A stretch of DNA of 14,332 nucleotides from Dehalococcoidia bacterium (GTDB lineage Bacteria > Chloroflexota > Dehalococcoidia > Lucifugimonadales > SHYF01), in the NCBI GenBank assembly GCA_009692985.1, contig SHYF01000025.1, forward strand, positions 1-14,332. The letters run 5' to 3'. Position 1 is the first letter of the stretch, and each line of letters opens with the position of its first letter. The notes beneath the pieces were generated by a model that worked only from the letters and a program-made list of their open reading frames with translations, made no database searches and was not told the DNA's origin. The position numbers and the translations under genes are program-made. This document shows, in pieces, positions 1 to 5,925 of the stretch.

Positions 1-554
1 TGTGCGCGGTGGCTCAACTGGTTCTTAACCTCCGGTGGTAGCTCGGCCATAGTCTTGCCCAAATGGGGCAGAAAGAATATGGGATCGTATCCAAATCCGT
101 TGTTGCCCCTGGGCTCCAGGGCAATGTATCCCTCACGGACTCCGTGAAAGGTCTCCTCGGTTCCGTCCCGCCAGAACAGGGCCACCACGCAGCGGAACCT
201 GGCGGTGCGACGCTGCCACGGCACCCCTTCCAGCGCCCTCAGCAGCTTGTAGACACGGTCGGAGTCGGAGATGCCGGGGCCGCCGTAGCGCGCGCTGTAG
301 ATGCCGGGGCCGCCGTTTAGGGCGTCCACCTCCAGCCCGGAGTCGTCGGACAGGGTGAGCAGGCCGCTCCTCCCGGCATAGTACCTGGCCTTCAGCAGGG
401 CGTTCTCTTCAAAGGTTGCGCCAGTCTCTTCGGGTTCGTCCGCAATCCCCATTTGGGTTGGTGTTACCATTTCCAACGGCAGCATCGCCAAGAGCGACCG
501 AAATTCGGCCACTTTGCCCTGGTTGTTGGTAGCGAGAAGGAGTTGAAGTGACAT
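1..554 (-). CDS. rdgB: RdgB/HAM1 non-canonical purine NTP pyrophosphatase (3' end off window)
   Basis: Hydrolyses (d)ITP and XTP to monophosphates, cleaning the nucleotide pool of deaminated purines in the cytosol. 184 residues are visible of the family's usual ~200; the gene runs out of the window at base 1 and lacks only its last residues. Family signatures occur in order: LLLATNNQGKVAEF (5-18, N-terminal substrate loop), EETGATFEENALLKA (42-56), the LSDDSGLEVDAL block (68-79) with the catalytic/metal Asp pair 70-71, GIYSARY (84-90), GFGYDPIF (153-160) and the terminal SHR (181-183). The start ATG (552-554) is fixed by the conserved N-terminus, which cannot be shortened. No good Shine-Dalgarno is present; a possible promoter lies directly upstream. 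It is divergent from the DUF2203 gene. Nothing suggests inactivation. Confidence 0.95.
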   Translation of the reverse strand, partial: MSLQLLLATNNQGKVAEFRSLLAMLPLEMVTPTQMGIADEPEETGATFEENALLKARYYAGRSGLLTLSDDSGLEVDALNGGPGIYSARYGGPGISDSDRVYKLLRALEGVPWQRRTARFRCVVALFWRDGTEETFHGVREGYIALEPRGNNGFGYDPIFFLPHLGKTMAELPPEVKNQLSHRA

Positions 555-563
555 CGCCCCACT

Positions 564-593
564 ATGATATCATTTGGGTAGGGGCTGTTTCAA
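564..593 (-). promoter_or_regulatory. Candidate sigma-70-type promoter for rdgB
   Basis: On the minus strand TTGAAA (593-588) and TATCAT (569-564) are separated by 18 nt, each matching the -35 and -10 consensus at 5 of 6 positions. The -10 lies within the 10-nt palindrome ATGATATCAT. The predicted start near 557 would leave only a few bases before the rdgB ATG at 554, so the transcript would be nearly leaderless. This is pattern matching only; the primary sigma factor consensus of this organism is not known. Confidence 0.35.
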
Positions 594-623
594 AATAGTA
601 GGGTTGCATTCCACGAGGCATCT

Positions 624-1025
624 TTGGAACAGAAACGGTACTTCACATTACAAGAGGCCGATCGCCAGATTCCGTGGCTGTCGGAGCAGGTGCAGCTCAT
701 CGCCGCGGCCAGGGCCGATCTGGCGAGCGTCCGCCGCGAGTTAGAGGCCATCGTCAGACAAAGCCGTGGCAACGGCCATAGTGGATTAGACCAGGAGCTG
801 ACAGTGAAGCGCCGGGAGACAGAGGCCTTAGTAGACCGCCTGGCGCAGCTTACCCAGGGGGTGGACGACCGGGGCATCATTCTGCGCGACCCAGACCGTG
901 GGCTGGTGGACTTCCCATCGCTCCTGGAAGGCAGGGAGGTGTGCCTGTGCTGGCTGGTGGGCGAGGAGCGCATCGGCTTCTGGCACGAGTTGGACACCGG
1001 CTTTGCGGGGCGGCAGGCACTGTAG
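624..1025 (+). CDS. DUF2203 family protein
   Basis: Function unknown. The 133-residue protein matches the DUF2203 (PF09969) pattern. An opening YFTLQEADRQIPWL (6-19) leads into a long charged helical, probably coiled-coil region (about 20-75). A conserved C-terminal block follows with GVDDRGIILRDPDRGLVDFP (79-98), GREVCLCW (103-110) and GFWHELDTGFAGRQ (118-131). No signal peptide or membrane segment is seen, so it is probably cytosolic. The start is TTG (624-626), since no ATG or GTG lies near; a GAGG-like motif about 6 nt upstream could serve as ribosome binding site. It precedes panD on the same strand with a 131-nt gap that holds a strong palindrome. It is divergent from rdgB across about 70 nt. 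Confidence 0.8.
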   Translation: MEQKRYFTLQEADRQIPWLSEQVQLIAAARADLASVRRELEAIVRQSRGNGHSGLDQELTVKRRETEALVDRLAQLTQGVDDRGIILRDPDRGLVDFPSLLEGREVCLCWLVGEERIGFWHELDTGFAGRQAL

Positions 1026-1081
1026 CCTGGGACTGATTTTTGCCTTCACTGGCACGTTGGTAGATAATGAGGCTTGCCACT

Positions 1082-1101
1082 CTGGCCTCCTAGGAGGCCA
1101 G
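1082..1101. repeat. 20-nt perfect palindrome between DUF2203 gene and panD
   Basis: CTGGCCTCCTAGGAGGCCAG is its own reverse complement. As RNA it would fold as an 8-bp stem with a four-base loop; as DNA it could be a dimeric protein site. No U-run follows, so a standard intrinsic terminator is unlikely. It lies 56 nt before the panD start, where an attenuator or operator could act. Confidence 0.5.
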
Positions 1102-1156
1102 GCTGCGTCAGCAATGTAGGCCGATTGAACTAATCAGCGAGGAGTAAAGAGCAAAA

Positions 1157-1504
1157 TTGGGTACACGATGGGTTCTATGTTCGAAGATACACAAGGCCAC
1201 CGTGACGGAGGCAGACCTGAACTACGTGGGCAGCATTAGCATTGACGAAGATTTGATCGAAAGAACTGGCCTGTGGCCGGGGCAGATGGTGCTCTTGGCA
1301 AGCAACACGTCCGGCGCGCGGCTAGAGACCTACGTAATGGTTGCAGAGCGAGGATCTGGGATGATCAGGCTGAACGGTGCATCGGCGCACCTGATCAAGG
1401 TTGGCGAAGAGATAATCATCATGGGCTTTGAGCTGGCAGAAGGGCCGCTGAAAGCAAAGGTTATCCTGGTGGACAAGAAGAACAGGTTTGTGCGGTATTT
1501 GTGA
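1157..1504 (+). CDS. panD: Aspartate 1-decarboxylase proenzyme
   Basis: Pyruvoyl-dependent decarboxylation of L-aspartate to beta-alanine, the amine half of pantothenate and CoA. At 115 residues it is close to the usual 115-130. The self-cleavage site is clear: YVGS at 23-26 within KIHKATVTEADLNYVGSISID, so cleavage should fall between Gly25 and Ser26, which becomes the pyruvoyl group. Other conserved points are Lys10 (KIH), the LNGASAHL substrate loop (72-79) and GEEIIIMGF (83-91). The start is TTG at 1157, the only in-frame initiation codon that keeps the conserved N-terminus; GGAG at 1141-1144 and AAAGAG at 1147-1152 are possible ribosome sites. It is convergent with the gene ending at 1751. 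No panB or panC is in view. Confidence 0.93.
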   Translation: MGTRWVLCSKIHKATVTEADLNYVGSISIDEDLIERTGLWPGQMVLLASNTSGARLETYVMVAERGSGMIRLNGASAHLIKVGEEIIIMGFELAEGPLKAKVILVDKKNRFVRYL

Positions 1505-1750
1505 AGGGTGGGCAATCAGCTAGGCATGGTCTGATTGGAATAGTACGTCAGGGACTCAGCAACTTTCACCCCGCCAGATTGCTTTGCCCGAGGACTCGCT
1601 CGCAATGACGTTGGTCCGAATCCCCGACAGCCCAGCATACCGTACAGAAGCAAGAACTTTTGAGTTAGCCATAGATCTCTCGGCATGAGACTTGGACCGA
1701 CAGCGTTCGAGTCGCTGGCGGTGGGCCTGCGTGAACACTACACGAACTTT
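1505..1750. repeat. Convergent intergenic space with a 'GCAATCTGG' repeat fragment
   Basis: This 246-nt space separates the convergent panD and the minus-strand gene ending at 1751. A small hairpin follows panD: CAATCAG (1513-1519) pairs with CTGATTG (1531-1537) over an 11-nt loop, without a U-run. At 1573-1609 the minus strand reads GTCATTGCGAGCGAG, then GCAATCTGG, a common intergenic repeat style; a second fragment of similar style lies at 5781-5814 in the other orientation. Open reading frames crossing this space look like translated repeat. I see no RNA gene. Confidence 0.45.
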
Positions 1751-2329
1751 CTAAGGCCTGGGCTGGTGTGTGCCTGCCAGTCGCTTGCTCACCAGCGGGC
1801 CAACGAGCCCCAACGCCAGCAGCGCTATGTTGGCCCCGCCCACATAGACAAGCCTCGTCGAGTCATCGACAAGGCCCCACAGGATAAGCAAGCCCCCTGT
1901 CCCGAGCCCTGTGACAGCCCACAAGGGACGCCACCAGCCGACCACGCGGCCCAGACCGCCAATGTTCCTGGTGACCAGGAGAGCGCCCGCCAGCACCAGG
2001 GCGAAGGCAATGCCCAAAGCGAAGGCCGTCGCACTGGCCGCCAGTGAGGGCAGACTTGGGCCTAGGCCCAAGTCCATCCATCTCTGTCCAGCGTCGGCCG
2101 AGCGGTAAATGCGCGTGTAGGAGTACCCGAAAGTGAGCGCAAAAACGTGCCAGTAGCTGCTGTCGTCGATAGTGACCGCAAAGAGGGTGCGGTCCGTGGC
2201 GAAGGCAGGGAAGAAGACAGGGGTTCCATGGTAATCTACGATATCCTGTCTATTTCCTCTGACGGCACCGTTCGCTCCCGCATCCAGTACACCGCGGCCA
2301 GCGGGCAGATACAGATCCTGTCCTGGCAA
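1751..2329 (-). CDS. Membrane protein with one Asp-box (BNR) repeat and three C-terminal helices; possibly N-terminally truncated
   Basis: I do not recognise a specific family. Residues 36-60 (TPVFFPAFATDRTLFAVT and onward) resemble the 'SPxFAxDxTLFA' strand of sialidase-like propeller repeats, and SADAGQRW (77-84) is a good Asp-box (S-x-D-x-G-x-x-W). Three hydrophobic helices follow at roughly 97-119, 135-154 and 162-180, then a short basic tail. A single blade cannot make a propeller and there is no signal peptide. The first ~30 residues look unstructured, so this may be the 3' remnant of a longer secreted, membrane-anchored BNR protein. The TTG start at 2329 is a guess; an in-frame stop at 2339-2341 rules out much extension. 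It lies 49 nt downstream of the glycosyltransferase gene, same strand, likely cotranscribed. Confidence 0.6.
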   Translation of the reverse strand: MPGQDLYLPAGRGVLDAGANGAVRGNRQDIVDYHGTPVFFPAFATDRTLFAVTIDDSSYWHVFALTFGYSYTRIYRSADAGQRWMDLGLGPSLPSLAASATAFALGIAFALVLAGALLVTRNIGGLGRVVGWWRPLWAVTGLGTGGLLILWGLVDDSTRLVYVGGANIALLALGLVGPLVSKRLAGTHQPRP

Positions 2330-2378
2330 GAGTATTGATCACCCAGGCTTCAGTGCCCCGAAGCGACGACGGAAGACG

Positions 2379-4337
2379 CTAGCCTCTGAACCTGTACAGG
2401 GTGCCAGGCATCATTCGAGCGCCGGCAGATACGTCCTCCCATGTCCGGCGTATTTCACCAAGAATGGCATCCTGTGGCTGGATGCCACCAGGGCCTGCAC
2501 CCCCAGTGAGCCGCTGTGTTGGCATCAGGAAGTAGCGCAACTCTCCCCGTTCCACCATGCGCTGGAATGAAGTTCGAGTGAAGATGGGGTCATTGCCGGA
2601 GAAGCCGCCGATGGCCAGGGCTGGAACTCCCGCGATAATGAACGGAGCGGCCTCGCGGGCACTTACAGCGCCCACAGCAAACACAGAGCCTGCGTCGCCC
2701 TGCTGCCGTAGAAATGAAGAGACCAGACCTACGCGCTCGCCCTCCGGACTTGCGCCGGCGGGCCCCGCTGGCCCGGGTGGCCTCGCCTGTCCAGCAGCGG
2801 GACCGGCTATAGGGCCACCGAAATTGATGGCGCTGGCAGCAGGTACGACCAGCACGGCGATAGCGCCCAACACCACGAACGCGTTCGCCAATGGCGAAAC
2901 AGCGACTCCCCTCCAAGCTCCCACGGCCAGGCCCAAAACAGCAATGGGCATCAGCACCAATACCAGGGCCGCAGCCCAGTCTGCCACCACTCCACGAGCG
3001 CTCAGGACCTGGTAGAGCACAACACCAACCAAGGCCAACGGCAGCAGCCATGCCAGCGCCCTCGTCTCTCGGTAGGCGCGCCATAGATTATGTAAACCCA
3101 CGCCGCATACCGACGCCAGTGGCACGGCCAGGCCAACCAGGTAGTACGGATGAGTTGTGGTGGAGTCGGCCAGGCCAAACACCACCACCGCTGTGGCAAA
3201 CCACCCAGCCCACAGAACAGTTTGAGAGGCGGTGGGGCTTTCTCGGAGCAGCTCCAGGAGCGCCGCAGACCGTTTGTAGACCTTTTCACCCAGGAGAGGC
3301 ACTACGTTCACCAGGAGCATGAAAAGACCCACGGGCAACAGCCACCCTGTCTGGCTAGCCAGTCGCGCTGTAAACAGCGACAGAAGGCCCAGGTCTCGCG
3401 CAGGAGCAGTCGTAGATGGCTGCTGAGGCTGAGCACCGCCTGGCTGAGAAGGGTATCCCTGCCCTTGCCCAGGTACGACGCCTGGCTGAACGCCCTGAGG
3501 GAGCTGTCCCCCGGTCGGCCCAGGTCGTGGGCCAATGAATGATGTGAACCGGTTCAGGCCATTGTACTTGAACACCAGCGTCCAGATGGAGTTATCCCGG
3601 GTGGATCCCACGTACGGGCGGTGGTCCGCGGGCGTGAGGGCCACTACTGTGGCCCAGGAGAAAGCCACCACCAGCAACAGGCCGACAGCGCAGGCGGTGC
3701 GGATAGCCACGCGGCGGAAAGGCTGCTTGCTGGCCAGCAGATAATAGAGCAGAAAGGCAGGCAACGGCACGAAGGCCACCAACATCTTGATGTTGAACGC
3801 CACTCCCATCAACAAGGCAAATGTAATTAGCCATCGCCGCTTCCCTGTCTTCGCGGCCAGCATCACCGAAACCGCCGCCAGCAGCAGCACGAAGGAGAGC
3901 AATGAGTCCGGCTCGTTCCGGCTGTCTATAACCACGCTGGTAGGAACCACGGCCAGGGCCAGGGCGCTGGCAGCCGCGGCAACGCGCCCGAAAGCCGGCC
4001 TGATGGCCAGGTACAGGATGAGAATAGCAAGGGTGCCTACTACCGCCTGGGGCAGGACCACAGCCCACCTGCTGGGGCCGAACACGGCAACTGGAATGGA
4101 CTGCACCCAGAAGGAGAAGGGAGGTTTGTCCACCATGACCACGCCGCCGGGGTCAAAGGAGCCGAATAGGAAGTTGGCGGGGCTTTGGAGCATGGATACC
4201 ACGGTGGCCGTGTAGTACTGGTTGTCAAAGTCGCCAAGCCGGCTGAAGCGCAGCCATGCTCCCAACGCCACTGCCGCCACCAGCCACAGGTCAAGGCGAG
4301 ACGTCACGATGGCAATCCATTTCCTCATACGAGGCAT
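2379..4337 (-). CDS. YkcB-like GT39/PMT family membrane glycosyltransferase
   Basis: Integral membrane transferase of the dolichyl-phosphate-mannose/ArnT superfamily, expected to move a sugar from a polyprenyl-phosphate donor onto a cell-envelope acceptor outside the membrane; the actual substrates are unknown. Residues are numbered from the chosen start: DFDNQYY (36-42, first extracytoplasmic loop with acidic residues), FGSFDPGGVVMVDKPPFSFW (58-77), VVIDSRNEPDSLL (135-147), LTPADHRPYVGSTRDNS (234-250), THPYYLVGLAVPLA (395-408) and a soluble C-terminal domain (~535-652) with AAPFIIAG and IGGFSGNDPIFT, typical of YkcB-type proteins. About a dozen hydrophobic helices are visible. A Pro/Gln/Gly-rich insert lies near 270-314 and a second Gly/Pro/Ala run near 512-534. 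The frame opens to an ATG at 4397, but the ATGs at 4337 and 4328 sit after AGAGAGAG and nearer the first helix. Confidence 0.85.
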   Translation of the reverse strand: MPRMRKWIAIVTSRLDLWLVAAVALGAWLRFSRLGDFDNQYYTATVVSMLQSPANFLFGSFDPGGVVMVDKPPFSFWVQSIPVAVFGPSRWAVVLPQAVVGTLAILILYLAIRPAFGRVAAAASALALAVVPTSVVIDSRNEPDSLLSFVLLLAAVSVMLAAKTGKRRWLITFALLMGVAFNIKMLVAFVPLPAFLLYYLLASKQPFRRVAIRTACAVGLLLVVAFSWATVVALTPADHRPYVGSTRDNSIWTLVFKYNGLNRFTSFIGPRPGPTGGQLPQGVQPGVVPGQGQGYPSQPGGAQPQQPSTTAPARDLGLLSLFTARLASQTGWLLPVGLFMLLVNVVPLLGEKVYKRSAALLELLRESPTASQTVLWAGWFATAVVVFGLADSTTTHPYYLVGLAVPLASVCGVGLHNLWRAYRETRALAWLLPLALVGVVLYQVLSARGVVADWAAALVLVLMPIAVLGLAVGAWRGVAVSPLANAFVVLGAIAVLVVPAASAINFGGPIAGPAAGQARPPGPAGPAGASPEGERVGLVSSFLRQQGDAGSVFAVGAVSAREAAPFIIAGVPALAIGGFSGNDPIFTRTSFQRMVERGELRYFLMPTQRLTGGAGPGGIQPQDAILGEIRRTWEDVSAGARMMPGTLYRFRG

Positions 4338-4437
4338 ACTCTCTCTAACAGCCTCTTGTGTCAAGCATATTGCCGGCACGCGGAGTATTTCGCACATGGT
4401 ACGGCTTTCGGCCCCGCCATTGCTGACCCCATCTCAA

Positions 4438-4525
4438 CGAGAGTCCAGAGGGGAATGTCCCGGAGACTGCCATGAGTGAGCCGAAGCCCTGAGCGAAGCG
4501 AATTGGGAAGTCGAAGGAGGGTGAG
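4438..4525 (+). repeat. Decayed copy (copy 4) of the MITE-like family, fused to the GAGCGAAGCG repeat
   Basis: From 4440 the sequence reads GAGAGTCCAGAGGGGAATGT, then CCCGGAG, followed at 4477-4515 by GAGCCGAAGCCCTGAGCGAA and GTCGAAGG. The same two blocks occur in the same order on the minus strand at about 14183-14107 (copy 3), aligning over some 80 nt. The family's terminal inverted repeats and the GGGGG-TGT-CCCCC hairpin are absent here. It occupies the space between the divergent glycosyltransferase and flavoprotein genes. Confidence 0.6.
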
Positions 4526-4590
4526 GGATTGTGACCACCACTGCTGTAAAATGTTAGACTACATGCCTAAGGAAACAAGGAGGGCATAGC

Positions 4591-5748
4591 ATGGCAGGAA
4601 AAAACATCGTTGTCCTGGGTGGTGGCGTCGGCGGATTAGTGGCGGCCAGCGAGCTGCGCCAGCGGCTTGGGAAAGAGCACCATGTAATCCTGGTGGACAG
4701 GGATGACAAGCACATCTTCTGGCCATCCCTTCTATGGCTACAGGTGGGGCTCCGTGAGCCTGATAGCATAGTGAGGAGCCTGACTCTACTGGAACGAAAA
4801 GGCATCCAGGTGGTCCGCGGACAGGTGCAAAAGATTGACCCAGCACAGAAGGTGGTGCAGGTGGATGGCAAGGAGCTGAGGGCGGACTTCCTGGTGGTCT
4901 CCCTGGGCGCTCAGCTTGCACCAGAGCTGGTTCCTGGCCTGGCCCAGGCGGGCCACAACCTCTACTCTCTGAAAGGAGCCACGGCTATCCGAGACCAACG
5001 CAAGAGTGTGACGGAAGGGACGGTGGTGGTGCTCGTCGCCCGAATGCCCTACAAGTGTCCGGCAGCCCCCAACGAGGCGGCCATGCTCCTGGACTACGAC
5101 CTGCGCAAACACAAGCTGCGCGACCGCGTTTCCGTGAGCCTCTACACCCCAGAGCCAGGCCCCATGCCGGTAGCTGGGCCGGTGGTGTCGGCTGGGGTGA
5201 GACAACTCCTGGAGGAACGGGAGATCGCGTACCATCCCCAGCACCAGGTCACTGAGGTCAACAGCTCTACCAAGACGTTACACTTCGCCAACGGAGCGCA
5301 GGCCCGCTATGACTTCCTGGTTTACATTCCGCCCCACGTAGCGCCCACAGTGGTGCGGGAGGCCGGTCTAACAGGGGAGAGTGGCTGGGTGCCAGTGAAC
5401 CGCCAATCCATGGAGACCAAGTTCCCAGGCGTGTATGCCATCGGCGACGTGACGGGCATACCTCTTGTGGCTGCTGGCATGTCTCTTCCCAAGGCGGGCG
5501 TCTTCGCCCATGGCGAGGCGGAAGCAGTGGCCCAGACAATCGCGGCCAGGGTCACCGGCCAGGGGAGTGATGGAGCCTTTGACGGCCATGGCCAATGCTT
5601 CGTAGAAGTGGGCGGTGGACAGGCTGGGCTTGGCCGCGGCAACTTCTACGCCGAACCCAGACCGGAGATCAAGCTCCACCAGCCCACTCGCTACTGGCAC
5701 GCCGGCAAGGTGCTATTCGAGAAAGAGTGGTTCCGGCGCTGGTTTTGA
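4591..5748 (+). CDS. FAD/NAD(P)-dependent oxidoreductase, sulfide:quinone oxidoreductase-like
   Basis: Flavoprotein of the two-dinucleotide-binding-domain group, nearest in style to sulfide:quinone oxidoreductases (SQR) and related NADH dehydrogenases; likely membrane-associated and reducing quinone. Seen: FAD-binding IVVLGGGVGGLVAA (6-19), RMPYKCPAAPNEAAMLL (151-167), second FAD contact VYAIGDV (281-287), SLPKAGVFAHGEAEAVA (298-314), GQCFVEVGGG (334-343) and a C-terminal aromatic/basic tail EKEWFRRWF (377-385) that may anchor the membrane. Only two cysteines are present, Cys156 and Cys336, close in position and context to the second and third redox cysteines of characterised SQRs; the first, near residue 125-130, is missing. 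Thus sulfide oxidation is possible but unproven. AAGGAGGG lies 8-15 nt before the ATG. 385 residues is normal length. Confidence 0.75.
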   Translation: MAGKNIVVLGGGVGGLVAASELRQRLGKEHHVILVDRDDKHIFWPSLLWLQVGLREPDSIVRSLTLLERKGIQVVRGQVQKIDPAQKVVQVDGKELRADFLVVSLGAQLAPELVPGLAQAGHNLYSLKGATAIRDQRKSVTEGTVVVLVARMPYKCPAAPNEAAMLLDYDLRKHKLRDRVSVSLYTPEPGPMPVAGPVVSAGVRQLLEEREIAYHPQHQVTEVNSSTKTLHFANGAQARYDFLVYIPPHVAPTVVREAGLTGESGWVPVNRQSMETKFPGVYAIGDVTGIPLVAAGMSLPKAGVFAHGEAEAVAQTIAARVTGQGSDGAFDGHGQCFVEVGGGQAGLGRGNFYAEPRPEIKLHQPTRYWHAGKVLFEKEWFRRWF

Positions 5749-5780
5749 CCTAGCGCGGTCAATCAACAGGCTCTGCACGA

Positions 5781-5826
5781 TGTCGTTGTGAGCGCAGCGA
5801 AGAATCTGGGGAGGCAACATCCACCC
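5781..5826 (+). repeat. Fragment of 'GTCATTGCGAGCG...AATCTGG' repeat
   Basis: GTCGTTGTGAGCGCAGCGAA followed by GAATCTGGGG resembles the minus-strand fragment at 1573-1609. CTGGGG (5806-5811) can pair with CCCCAG across the following bases, giving a small hairpin. It lies 33 nt after the flavoprotein gene and 100 nt before aconitase, leaving the promoter of the latter outside it. Confidence 0.4.
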
Positions 5827-5862
5827 CCAGATGCTCTACGAGGATTCTATGAATGCGGCAGC

Positions 5863-5891
5863 TTGCGATAGGAGCGCCGAGGCAGTAGGAT
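5863..5891 (+). promoter_or_regulatory. Weak candidate promoter for acnA
   Basis: TTGCGA (5863-5868) and TAGGAT (5886-5891) are 17 nt apart, matching four of six consensus bases each; GATAAT at 5889-5894 is an alternative -10 with a less usual 20-nt spacer. A start near 5900 would leave a leader of about 26 nt containing the GGGAGG ribosome site. Offered only because the 177-nt gap makes separate transcription of acnA likely. Confidence 0.25.
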
Positions 5892-5925
5892 AATCTGGTA
5901 TCAATCAGCTTGCAGGGAGGAATGG

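Noticed and set aside
1700..1720. GTTCGAGTC, resembling a tRNA T-loop
   Set aside because: No acceptor, D or anticodon stems can be built around it on either strand.
1685..2047. Plus-strand open frame of 120 codons
   Set aside because: It is antisense to the Asp-box membrane protein, has skewed composition and no family resemblance.
4529..4560. TTGTGA and TAAAAT as a promoter for the flavoprotein gene
   Set aside because: The spacer is only 12 nt, and no acceptable -35 fits TAAAAT (4547-4552) at 16-18 nt.
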